DNA of 64,000 nt from CAVOAK01 sp965217615. GTDB taxonomy: Bacteria > Pseudomonadota > Alphaproteobacteria > UBA8366 > CAVOAK01. The translations under genes were made by a program, and so were the position numbers. Under the pieces are notes generated by a model. That model had not been told where the DNA came from. It saw only the letters and a program-made list of their open reading frames with translations, and ran no database searches. How positions within the stretch are numbered: position 1 is the stretch's first letter; each line of letters begins with the position of its first letter. The stretch covers positions 62,001 through 126,000 of the forward strand of contig CBDCIT010000030.1 of assembly GCA_965217615.1 (NCBI GenBank), read 5' to 3'. Of the stretch, positions 42,782-51,446 are shown piece by piece.

Positions 42782-42969
42782 TCTAATGATAAAGAGCGAC
42801 ACGAGATGACAGAGGACGACAGGGGATGTCAAATGTAGCTGATTTCCTAACTTTTATCGGGAATCACAAATCCCGTTTGACGCCATAGGATGTCAGGAGA
42901 TATCTCCGGTTTGAATTATTGTGTTATATTCAGTGTTGACTAGATTTGTGCTCGCATTATCATCGGAGG
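42782..42969. promoter_or_regulatory. Conserved divergent control region (copy 2)
   Basis: Counterpart of 6370-6557. The palindrome is GGAGATATCTCC (42896-42907), so both arms changed together relative to copy 1. The hairpin is CGGG/CCCG with a 10-base loop (42858-42875), again with a paired change. TGAC-N10-GTCA is kept around 42878-42895. The promoter TTGACT-16-TATCAT (42936-42963) abuts the recombinase start. Confidence 0.6.
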
Positions 42970-44253
42970 ATGACAAATTCATCCGGTAAACGGGTCGCGC
43001 TGAACAAGTTGTCCCTGACCAGCCGCGCTATCGAGGCGATGAAACCGAGGGAAAGACCCTGGGTTGCCTGGGATGACAAACTGACCGGGTTTGGCGTTCG
43101 GGTGCAGCCCTCCGGCGTCAAGTCCTTCTTTGTCAACTACCGTACCGGCGAGGGCGGCAGAAAGGCGCCCAACAGGAATGTCGTCATTGGCCGTTTTGGC
43201 AGGATGTCGCCCGAGCAGGCGCGGCGCCTGGCTCAACAGGTGCTGGGCAAGGTCGCCGCCGGCGGCGACCCGGCACTCGAACGCAGCGAGGCACGCGCCA
43301 TACCCCTGCTCAAGCAGGCCTTCGAGGACTATATGGCGTCCAACCCCAAGCGGTCGGCGAATACCGATACCAAGTATCGCGGAGATTTCGGCTCTCATCT
43401 CGGCGACTGGCAGTTGCGCCCGCTCGATGCCATTACCCGTCAGGATGTGGAAGCCCTGTTCAACGGCCTTACCGGCGATCTCGGCTGGTCGGCGGCCAAC
43501 CGGGCGATTTCGCTATTGCGCGCGATCTATCGCCGGCCCTGTGTCGATTTCGATGGTTTGCGCAACCCGGTCGATCTGTGGCTTGCCGGCGGCGGCAGGT
43601 ATCATCGCCCGAGACGGCGCAAGATCTCCACCCCGGCCGAGGTGCTGCCGTGCTGGAAGAAGGGCATCGAGGCGGCGGTCGGCATGGCCTCGGCCCGGGA
43701 CGCATTGTGGTTCGGGCTCTATACGGGCATGCGCATCGAGGAGGTGCTGACCCTTAGCTGGGAGCGCGTGGACATGGCGGGGCTTGTCTTCCGGGTCGAG
43801 GAGACCAAGACTGGCGAGCCCCTGGAATTGCCCGTCACCCGGCAACTGGCGGAGATCCTTGAGCGCCGGTGGACGACGCGCGAGACGCTGTCGGGCCAGC
43901 TGCGCGATTGGGTGTTCCCCTCCCCCGCCAGCGGTTCGGGCCGAATCCCGCATCTCAGTCATCTCTACCCGCCGATCAGCGAGGCCGGCGGCGCCAAGTT
44001 CTGGTTTCACGGCATGCGCAACTGTTTCATCACGGTGGCCGAGCACGACCTGTTGCTGCCGCGGAGCCTGAGCAAGCGACTAGTCAACCATGCCCGGTCC
44101 AACGACGTCACCGAGGGATATGCCGCCGACTGGACCGCCGGGCAACTCCGCGAACCCGCGCAGCGCGTCGCGGACCGGATCGAGGCGTTGATGTATGGGA
44201 CGTCCTGCAAAGCAGGACTCCCCCCGTTTGATGCAATAACGCGCGCGCCATGA
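42970..44253 (+). CDS. Tyrosine recombinase A (copy 2)
   Basis: 427 residues from the ATG at 42970, equivalent to the start at 6558; the frame itself runs 8 codons further upstream. Nearly identical to copy 1, with the complete catalytic set (R in TGMRIEEVL, K in EETKTGEP, H/R in FHGMRNCF, H in LVNHARS, Y in TEGYAADW). The C-terminal tail after the Tyr differs from copy 1, and only 7 bases separate it from recombinase B. It reads away from the lipoprotein, with the conserved control region between them. Confidence 0.88.
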   Translation: MTNSSGKRVALNKLSLTSRAIEAMKPRERPWVAWDDKLTGFGVRVQPSGVKSFFVNYRTGEGGRKAPNRNVVIGRFGRMSPEQARRLAQQVLGKVAAGGDPALERSEARAIPLLKQAFEDYMASNPKRSANTDTKYRGDFGSHLGDWQLRPLDAITRQDVEALFNGLTGDLGWSAANRAISLLRAIYRRPCVDFDGLRNPVDLWLAGGGRYHRPRRRKISTPAEVLPCWKKGIEAAVGMASARDALWFGLYTGMRIEEVLTLSWERVDMAGLVFRVEETKTGEPLELPVTRQLAEILERRWTTRETLSGQLRDWVFPSPASGSGRIPHLSHLYPPISEAGGAKFWFHGMRNCFITVAEHDLLLPRSLSKRLVNHARSNDVTEGYAADWTAGQLREPAQRVADRIEALMYGTSCKAGLPPFDAITRAP

Positions 44254-44260
44254 TGGAAGC

Positions 44261-45508
44261 ATGATGAAACCGTCCGCAAAACGTGTTGCATTAAACAAGC
44301 TGGCCCTGACCGGGAGCGCCATCGAGGCGCTGGAGTCCGCCGACAAACCCTGGATCGCCTGGGATGACCAACTCACAGGCTTTGGAGTACGGGTGCATCC
44401 CTCCGGGACAAAATCCTTCATCGTCAACTACCGCACCGGAGACGGCGGCAGAAAAGCCCCTAACAAGCGAGTGGTTCTGGGTCACCATGGCAAGATATCG
44501 CCCGGCCGGGCGCGGCGTCTGGCGCGGCAGGTTCTGGACAAGGCCGCCGCCGACCCGGCGGGCGGGCGCCCCGCGACGCCGGGCATGCCCGTGCTGGAGC
44601 AGGCCTTTGAGGCGTATATGGCAGGCAATCCCAACCGGGCCGAGCGCACCAACGAGATTGATCGTGGCAGGTTCAAGCGATGTCTCGGCGACTGGCAGAC
44701 GCGTCCACTCGATGCCATCGCCCGCCGGGACGTGGAAGGCCGTTTCAACCGCATCACCGGGGATAGCGGCTGGTCGATGGCCAACCAGACGATATCGCTC
44801 CTGCGTTCGATCTATCGCCGCTCCTGTGTCGATTTCGAGGGCTTGCGCAACCCGGTCGATCTGTGGCTTGCCGGCGGCGGCAGGTATCATCGCCCGAGAC
44901 GGCGCAAGATCTCCACTCCGGCCGAGGTGCTGCCGTGCTGGAAGAAGGGCATCGAGTCGGCGGTCGGCATGGCCTCGGCCCGGGACGCGTTGTGGTTCGG
45001 GCTCTATACCGGCATGCGCCTGAACGAAGTTCTGCCCCTGCGCTGGGAGCGCGTGGACATGGCGGGGCTAGTCTTCCGGGTTGAGGAGACCAAGACGGGC
45101 GAGCCCCTGGAATTGCCCATCACCCGGCAACTGGCGGCCATCCTTGAGCGCCGCCGAAAGGCGAGCGAGACGCTGCAGGTCAGTCTTCGCGAATGGGTGT
45201 TTCCGTCCAGCCGGCCCGGCGCCCTGGGCCATGTCGCGACCCTGATGCCGTTCTATGGCCCGATCGGCAAGGCGGGTGGGGCCAGGTTCTGGTTCCACGC
45301 TCTGCGCAACTGCTTCATCACGGTGGCCGAGCGCGAGCTGATGCTGCCGCGGAGCCTGACCAAACGGCTGGTCAACCACGCCCGCTCCAGCGATATCACC
45401 GAAGGATACGCCGCCGAGTGGACCGTCGGGCAACTCCGTGAACCTGCGCAGCGCATCGTGGACCGGATCGAGGCGTTGACCAACGCTAGCGGGGCCGATA
45501 CGGCCTGA
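44261..45508 (+). CDS. Tyrosine recombinase B (copy 2)
   Basis: 415 residues, nearly identical to 7921-9168, with the same catalytic residues (R in TGMRLNEVL, H/R in FHALRNCF, H in LVNHARS, Y in TEGYAAEW). It follows recombinase A almost without gap, so both are surely translated from one message. The sequence after its stop (GCCCGCGCTTCAA) is shared with the other copies for about 15 bases, then diverges, marking the right end of the cassette. Confidence 0.88.
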   Translation: MMKPSAKRVALNKLALTGSAIEALESADKPWIAWDDQLTGFGVRVHPSGTKSFIVNYRTGDGGRKAPNKRVVLGHHGKISPGRARRLARQVLDKAAADPAGGRPATPGMPVLEQAFEAYMAGNPNRAERTNEIDRGRFKRCLGDWQTRPLDAIARRDVEGRFNRITGDSGWSMANQTISLLRSIYRRSCVDFEGLRNPVDLWLAGGGRYHRPRRRKISTPAEVLPCWKKGIESAVGMASARDALWFGLYTGMRLNEVLPLRWERVDMAGLVFRVEETKTGEPLELPITRQLAAILERRRKASETLQVSLREWVFPSSRPGALGHVATLMPFYGPIGKAGGARFWFHALRNCFITVAERELMLPRSLTKRLVNHARSSDITEGYAAEWTVGQLREPAQRIVDRIEALTNASGADTA

Positions 45509-45952
45509 GCCCGCGCTTCAACCGATTGCATGCCAGTGGAGGGCAGAGTTCCGTCTATATGTTTAGCTATTGCCATTCTTCTGCCTCATCAGGAATAGCT
45601 CGACGTAAACCTGCCGAATAAATTTGACCCTGTGTCCGGGTTCCATGATCGCGCGAGCCCTGAGTTTAAGACTCGCCCCGGGCCTCCATCACATCCAGGC
45701 ACGGTGGGATTTCGGAGAGGAATACGAGAATTATTTTCCTGACAGCTGCCTGTGCGGGATCGGAACATTGCTAGAGGGCGCTGGCTAGATTGGGAAGCGC
45801 ATCCTGCGCTTTGAAGTAGACTACGTATTCGGGCGGTGAGGAACAGTCGAGCAGTTTACCGAAGCGTCGCGCAGTAAACGAGTGGCGCCCGCCCTGGGAT
45901 CAAAATTGTTCAGGATGGCCCCATTTGATCCTACGCCATAGGAACGAAGTGC
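45509..45952. other. Non-coding stretch right of cassette 2
   Basis: 444 bases between the recombinase stop and the convergent lipoprotein gene. No gene recognised. The first bases belong to the shared cassette end. Confidence 0.4.
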
Positions 45953-47065
45953 CTATTCCTTGGCGCCGACGAAGGAGCCGAGGAAGGCGGCCTCGCTCCC
46001 GCCGGCACTGGCCGCTTCAGCGCCGAACGTGCCGGCTAACAGGCGCGGGTCGCCAGTGCTATCGGCAATATTCGAGAATTGGCCGCCCCACGCCCCGACT
46101 GTGCTGGTGATCGAATTGGCCGTATGCTCCAGCCTCAATTGCTGACCGAGAAATGTGCCGTTGGGGTCGTAGCCGGTGCTCCCGAGATGCAACCTGTAGC
46201 CGGAATCCTCGACGAAGACGTCGCTGCTGTCACCGGTGTCTGCGTCATAGAGCTGCCCGAACAACGCGATCCCCTCGCGACAGCCCACGCACCCGCCAAC
46301 GGTACCTGCTGCGAAATCTGCCGTGAGCTCGACGGTCGAAGCGAACTCGCCGATCTCGGTTGAGTTTGGGGTGTCCGCTTCCCCCGCGCCATACCGGACA
46401 CCGTAAGCGCCTCCTGCCGGTCCAGAATATGACGCCGTTCCAAGGACCGGCAGTGTCGGTGGCAATGCCAGGCTGAGATCGGGGCCGTCGACGAAAGCCC
46501 CTATCTCAACGCCAGTGAAGCTGAATCCCGTCAAATCCCCGGCGATGTGCATCCAATAGCCCGCCGTCAGGTAGTCGGTCACATCGCTGTCATTGGCGGT
46601 GACCGTGACGCGAGCGGCCGAAATGCCTTCGTTGTCGATCTTCACCACGGCCCAAGCCTGCGCCCTATGGCGGGCAATGGGGGAGTCGAAGGTGCCTGAA
46701 GGATCAGAGGCGTCGCTCCCGGTGTTGAGCGTCAGCGAGCTGCCGTCGTCGCGCGATACCATGATGGTCAGGTCGGTGCCATTGAAGGTCGTGGAAACGC
46801 CGGAAGCGCTCGCCATGTCGACGGCTGCCGCCTGAAAAACGCTCCCGAATTGGGGCAACGACATTGCAGCCTTGGCAGTCGCGTCCAGGACCTTGTCCGA
46901 ACTCGCACCGCGTGAGTCGTTAAGGGTTGCTACTGACATGTCCATCCCGGTAGTCGCCGGGTGGTCAGATGATAGAGAGTCGCCGTCTCCGCGATCATGG
47001 ACGCATGCCGTGAGCACCAACAGTCCGATCGTCGCTAGTGCGGCTCTACACGTGGCAGACTTCAT
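45953..47065 (-). CDS. TbpB-like surface lipoprotein without stalk
   Basis: 370 residues from the ATG at 47065, which has an AAGGAGGG site 6 bases upstream. The signal peptide ends with the lipobox LTAC (MKSATCRAALATIGLLVLTA, then C). The mature part lacks the coiled coil but shares the lobe landmarks of the other lipoproteins: YWMHIAGD in place of YFGWW, ASYSGPAGGAYGVRYG, IGEFASTVELTADFAAGTVG and a final GAWGGQFSN, LLAGTFGAE and FLGSFVGAKE. It is therefore another probable Slam client. No Slam gene is adjacent; copy 2 is about 6 kb away. Confidence 0.8.
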   Translation of the reverse strand: MKSATCRAALATIGLLVLTACVHDRGDGDSLSSDHPATTGMDMSVATLNDSRGASSDKVLDATAKAAMSLPQFGSVFQAAAVDMASASGVSTTFNGTDLTIMVSRDDGSSLTLNTGSDASDPSGTFDSPIARHRAQAWAVVKIDNEGISAARVTVTANDSDVTDYLTAGYWMHIAGDLTGFSFTGVEIGAFVDGPDLSLALPPTLPVLGTASYSGPAGGAYGVRYGAGEADTPNSTEIGEFASTVELTADFAAGTVGGCVGCREGIALFGQLYDADTGDSSDVFVEDSGYRLHLGSTGYDPNGTFLGQQLRLEHTANSITSTVGAWGGQFSNIADSTGDPRLLAGTFGAEAASAGGSEAAFLGSFVGAKE

Positions 47066-47610
47066 GGTTGCCCTCCTTGTCTTGGAGTGTGTCCCCCGGG
47101 ATTGCCCTTGTGGCACCCTTCGGTGGCTGAGCCTGGCTCGTAAACGCTCAAACGGCAAGTCCGATGGGTTCTGCCACCATGACCATGCATGACATCATGA
47201 AACTGAGAGTCGACGGGATATTGCGGCATTCGATTGATGATCGTGGCGCTCGCCCGCAAGCTGCCCATCGCGCTCTGGCGATTCTCCGAGACCGGTCTCG
47301 TGCCGACTGGCGCCACGCTCGTCTGATCGCAAGACCGCGCTGTTCCAGACCGGCCGGCCGGGGCTGGTCCGGGTGGCGTGTGGCGAGCCTCTGACGGGCT
47401 GAAAGACGCCGACTGAGAGATGGGCACCGCCTCCGCACCGCCTCCGGACCGCTGCGCCCCCAACAAGCGGGATCGATGCGGAAAGCGTTCCGACCTGGCT
47501 ACAGTGCAAGCCAACCGTCAATCCGACCAACCCAGAAAGCAAGTTCGCCATGCAGTAAACCCCACCAACTTCTCCACTTGACAACATCTGCCTTCGTAAG
47601 AGCGAGAGGA
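47066..47610. other. Non-coding stretch
   Basis: 545 bases upstream of the stalkless lipoprotein. Apart from its promoter region nothing is recognised; the open frames lack any family signature. Confidence 0.35.
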
Positions 47611-48274
47611 CGCTTGCGGAATTGCTCCACGCCTTTCCGGCTCCTTCCGACGCCCCCAGGGAGCGCTGGGTGCGAGTCGGGCCAAAACTTAATTCCGGTC
47701 ACCTTCATCGATGACACTTTATAATATGCGGTAATACCCGGCACCGTGGATGGATGAATCACTCGCAAAAGGACGGGCGTCTGGATGGCGGGTGCCGGAG
47801 CATTGCCACTGCGCTGGTATCTCAAGCAAACGGTTGCATTTCCAAGAAAAGCTCTTTGGCCGATATTTTGTGTTGACGAAGAATCGATATCGCGTTATTG
47901 GGCTACTGTGCGTCTAACTAGAAACGTCAGCTTCTCTTGATTTTCCTGAATGTTCCGTATAGAAATGCAGGAGTGCTAGGCGTCGGATGCGATGACGCTT
48001 TCAGGGTTGGCCACAGGATCATCCGAGTGCTATCTTACCAACCGTTACGAGTTTTGCCAAAACGAGGCCTCATCAACGGGGCCTCTTCAACTGTATTGAG
48101 GAGTATATCTTAGAAAGCCCCCGGTATTGGGTTGCCTATTTGGTCTAAGAGGCTGTTTTCGTTAAGATATTCCTACCCTCCCCGCGTATTCCTCGAAACC
48201 CACCTCAGTTCACCGTAATCAAACCGCGATCGGATTCATTATAATCCCGGCGCACCGGTGCGCACGTTTGTCGT
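47611..48274. repeat. 664-bp dispersed repeat, copy 2
   Basis: Nearly identical, same-orientation copy of 14674-15337. Both lie a few kb to the right of a recombinase B end, but at different distances. Sequence outside the limits is unrelated. No surviving coding frame is shared by both copies. Confidence 0.8.
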
Positions 48275-48722
48275 AAACACTCTGGCAGGGAGTCGGTCGT
48301 GCCGGGATGGGCCGGTTTTGCATAATTCTTCGATAGGGAAGACCAGTTGGCCGGAAAACTGATTGCAGACTGCTTTCGGTATTGCACATTTCTTCATGAG
48401 ACTAAGACACGGAAATTTCGTAAAGTAGCCATCAACAGTTTACCGGGATTTCAGAGTGAATCTGGTTAACTTGACTAAGTCTTCGAAAGAGTTGCTATGA
48501 GTTTTACGCAGGTCGTTGAGCCGATGACCTCAGGTCTGGACGGCCATATTGCCGACCACCTTCATCGCAAACGCGATATGACTGCAGCCCCGTCGCGACG
48601 ATTGAGGCCGGCCATAACGCTTCATAGCCCGCCTCAGAAACGGCGCGCGACCATATCGCAGATGCCTGGCTAAACGAGCCAGCATGTGACAGGTCCGCCG
48701 CCGACAGGCTACACAAATCAAC
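48275..48722. other. Non-coding stretch with a degenerate repeat
   Basis: 448 bases. About 48371-48480 resembles 59836-59945 (shared words CATTTCT-CATGAG, GTAGCCATC or GCAGCCATC, GAGTGAATC-GGTTAAC), probably remains of the same element. No gene is supported. Confidence 0.35.
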
Positions 48723-49034
48723 ATGTCGGATATAAAATTGCTATGCCTCTGGTTTGGGAAGATTGGCAGGCAGTCGGAAATGCACAGCGAGCACATGAAG
48801 AGCAGGTCCTTGGTGCGGTTGGGAGCCGGTGCCTGCGCCACGCCCGACAAGCCGGTACGCGATCTGCCACCGCCACCGCCCAACAAGCCGGAAGAGAATC
48901 CTTTTGATCGTCCGCTTGACGATCCGGACAAACGTCCCCCAGGCATTCCGCCTGGCATCCCGATTCCCGATCTGCCAACGCCGCCTCCGACTGAGCCGCC
49001 GGAGCCTGTGATCGAGCCACCGCCGGCCGCATAA
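48723..49034 (+). CDS. Proline-rich small protein (doubtful)
   Basis: 103 residues. The second half is very proline-rich (DLPPPPPNKPEENPFDRP, then PPGIPPGIPIPDLPTPPPTE and PEPVIEPPPAA). The N-terminus (MSDIKLLCLWFGKIG) is not a convincing signal peptide, and a start at 48780 is possible. The regular Pro pattern suggests a real coding frame, maybe a periplasmic or surface linker protein whose beginning is lost. No family recognised. Confidence 0.35.
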   Translation: MSDIKLLCLWFGKIGRQSEMHSEHMKSRSLVRLGAGACATPDKPVRDLPPPPPNKPEENPFDRPLDDPDKRPPGIPPGIPIPDLPTPPPTEPPEPVIEPPPAA

Positions 49035-49409
49035 ACCGATTTCTCCCATGTGGCGGTGTCCTAATTGACGCCCGTCGGGGCCATCACGGCCTAACGGGAC
49101 CGATACGTATTACACTGCGGATTGCTAACGATTGAGGGTTCGATACCAATCTCTTCGCAGGGGCCGGAGCCAGCTGTCCTACTGGGGCTTATCGTAAAGC
49201 TTGTCCCGGTCCGTATTAGCCGCGCCCCTTGGTAGCGGCCGTCATGGATCCAACTCGATGCCTTGTAGACGGCGCCAGTGTAGCGCGAGGTATCTTTTTC
49301 GAAAATCTCACACACACCTGGACGGCTTGCATCATGAATACCGGCGGATAGGTTAAACGGAAAGGACAGCTGGCCACAGCGCGATCCTCATACGCTCCCC
49401 AAGGAGCAT
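49035..49409. other. Non-coding stretch with one arm of a distant inverted repeat
   Basis: 375 bases. 49126-49168 matches 52856-52898 in opposite orientation at about 40 of 43 bases. Otherwise nothing recognised. Confidence 0.45.
49126..49168 (+). repeat. 43-bp repeat, inverted partner at 52856
   Basis: Core TTGAGGGTTCG and CCAATCTCTTCGCAGGGG. The partner on the other strand differs at about three positions, and weaker similarity extends some 20-40 bases to both sides. The GGTTCGATACC string looks like a tRNA T-arm but no tRNA is present. Confidence 0.8.
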
Positions 49410-50114
49410 CTATGCTACGGAAGGATAGGTAAAAAAAGTCAGGTGCACCAAATTCAGCGAAAAGTGCACCAATATGCTTGCTTCTACACGTTGGGTGAAA
49501 TGGTAGGCCGCGCCGTAACCGATGCCGGCAAGTGTGGCAAGCGCAACATAAGCAATGCCGCCACCGATGTGTGCAACGCCAAATGCGACCGCGGAGACGA
49601 ACAATGCCACCAGGGCAGCGGAAGATACTCTCGTGCTCAACGCTTCCGCTAGATGCCGCTGAAGGAGCCCACGGAAGAAGGTTTCCTCGGCGAGGCATGT
49701 CACCAACAGATTTGCTGGTACCCACATGACCAGAATTTCCGGTAATTTGGGGTCCCAAACTACAAACTTCACCGCCAAGGCCGGTAGAACTAGCAGGACA
49801 GGTGACAGGGCTGCGATCACCACGGTGGCAACGACGGCACTGCGCCAATTCGTCCGTCGCTGTGGTTGCACACACACCGCATAGAGCAGTACCCCTGCCA
49901 ATGCTTTGTCGTAATTCCAATACAGCGTGTATGGCGCCGCCGAGGATGATACGGTTACGGAATCGAACGCGAGAACATTGTTTATCCAAGGCACTTGGTG
50001 GCTGGCTAAAGCAATGGCACAGATTACGAGCACGCCCCAAGCCAGAGTTCGCGCAGCCGTGGAAAATGTAGATCGGACCGCCGCGATACATGCTCCTGCA
50101 AACACAAAAATAAA
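49410..50114 (-). pseudogene. CPBP intramembrane protease, C-terminal part (split by IS1595)
   Basis: The main part of a CPBP (Abi/CAAX-like) membrane protease. Several hydrophobic helices are visible with the three active-site motifs: EETFFRGLLQ (EExxxR), FGVAHIGGG (FxxxH) and HFSLNLVH (HxxxN). The N-terminal helices lie beyond the IS, at 51142-51308. Joining at the 8-bp duplication gives one frame (WAGLAFIF then VFAGACIAAV). The frame reading from inside the IS (to 50198) could still give a shortened protein with all three motifs. CPBP proteases act in bacteriocin immunity, protein processing or signalling; the role here is unknown. Confidence 0.88.
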
Positions 50115-51141
50115 CCTGCTTATCCGTGACAGTCCGCTTGGGAAGGCATATGTTCTTGGTACGTTCCTGACGAGGGAGGTCACGGATATGGGATTCAAGG
50201 TTGCATCGCGGGTGCGCGGGTTGAGCGACGAGGCGTTTCGCGAAGCCTTCGGCGCCGAGGAGCAGTGCCGCTCGGCATTGTCCCGGCTGCGCTGGCCGGA
50301 CGGCTTCGTCTGCCCCGCCTGCGGCCATCGCGGGCATTGTGTGCTGGCGGGCCGGAGCCTCTACCAATGCAACCGGTGCAAGAAGCAGACATCCTCCACG
50401 GCGGGCACGATCTTCCACGCCACCAAGCTGCCGCTGACGCTGTGGTTCGCGGCCGTCCACCTGATCGTAACGGCGAAGAACGGGATTTCCTCGGTCGAGC
50501 TGGGGCGCCGTCTCGGGGTCAAGCAGCCGACCGCCTGGACCATGAAGCACAAGATCATGGCGGTGATGGCGCGGCGCGAGGCAGACACGCCGCTGTCGGG
50601 GCGGGTGGAGATGGACGATGCTTACCTCGGCGGCGCGCGCGCCGGCGGCAAGCGGGGCCGTGGCGCGCCGGGCAAGACGCCCTTCGTGGCGGCGGTCTCC
50701 ACCAGCCCCGAGGGCCGGCCGCGCAAGGTCAAGCTGGTCCCGGTCAAGGGCTTCCGCAAGCGCGAGATCGCGCGCGGCGCCAAGCGCTGGCTGGCCCCCG
50801 AAAGCGAGGTCCTCACCGACGGCCTGCGCTGCTGGAACGCGCTCGACGGGGTCGTCGGAAGCCATCGCGCGATCCGCACCGGCTCCGGGCGGCAGGCCGC
50901 CCGCATGGCGCCCTTCAAATGGGTCAACACGACGCTCGGCAACATCAAGAGCGCGATCACCGGAACCTACCGCAAGCTCGGCCCCGATCATGCCCAACGC
51001 TACCTCGCCAGCTTCGCCTGGCGATACAACCGGCGCTACCAGCTCAACACCATGATCCCGCGCTTCGTTCACAGCGCCGCACGAACCAATCCCATCCCAT
51101 ACCGGGCGCTCATCGCTGGATGACTTTCATGGATAAGCAGG
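50115..51141. mobile_element. IS1595-family insertion sequence
   Basis: The 1027-bp element has terminal inverted repeats beginning CCTGCTTATCC (50115 and, complemented, 51141) that agree for about 20 bp with a few mismatches. AAAATAAA is duplicated on both sides (50107-50114 and 51142-51149). An 8-bp duplication is usual for IS1595. It splits the CPBP protease gene. Confidence 0.93.
50188..51123 (+). CDS. IS1595-family transposase
   Basis: 311 residues from the ATG at 50188, with GAGGGAGG about 9 bases upstream. The N-terminal zinc ribbon (CPACGHRGHC ... CNRCKKQTSS) and the ISXO2-like DDE domain (VEMDDAYLGGARAGGKRGRG, VLTDGLRCWNAL, HTSLGNIKS-type segment WVNTTLGNIKSAITGTY, FAWRYNRRYQ) identify the family. 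The frame is complete. Confidence 0.93.
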   Translation: MGFKVASRVRGLSDEAFREAFGAEEQCRSALSRLRWPDGFVCPACGHRGHCVLAGRSLYQCNRCKKQTSSTAGTIFHATKLPLTLWFAAVHLIVTAKNGISSVELGRRLGVKQPTAWTMKHKIMAVMARREADTPLSGRVEMDDAYLGGARAGGKRGRGAPGKTPFVAAVSTSPEGRPRKVKLVPVKGFRKREIARGAKRWLAPESEVLTDGLRCWNALDGVVGSHRAIRTGSGRQAARMAPFKWVNTTLGNIKSAITGTYRKLGPDHAQRYLASFAWRYNRRYQLNTMIPRFVHSAARTNPIPYRALIAG

Positions 51142-51308
51142 AAAATAAATGCAAGTCCCGCCCATTCGACAATGCCGGCGGCAACCGCGGCGGCGATGGA
51201 AAGCCCCGTGAACGCAGGCCATCCGTAACGGACACGCGAGAACATTGCCATTCCTAATGCCGCCCAGAGAAAATAGTAGGGAAGGCCGTTCTCTAAATTG
51301 CTTACCAC
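51142..51308 (-). pseudogene. CPBP intramembrane protease, N-terminal part
   Basis: Begins with GTG at 51308 (MVSNLENGLPYYFLWAALGM); an upstream in-frame stop rules out an earlier start. It encodes one or two membrane helices (WPAFTGLSIAAAVAAGIVEW) up to the IS1595 duplication. It joins in frame to 49410-50114. Confidence 0.8.
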
Positions 51309-51446
51309 GGTTCAATAGTCCCTTATTCAAACCTTATCCGCCGGTGGTCATGATGCGATCCATCCTAGTATGGACGGAATTTTCGGAAGTCACAGGCGTC
51401 AACTCGCGGCTTGAGGGCCTTCGATTGCAGGCCTTACAGTTCCGAT

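Noticed and set aside
40353..42809. Long plus-strand open frames through the lipoprotein gene
   Set aside because: They are shadows of the repetitive lipoprotein codons: Ser/Ala/Val-rich with no start signals or domain.
49126..49168. tRNA T-arm-like GGTTCGATACC
   Set aside because: It is part of a 43-bp repeat; no cloverleaf is possible.
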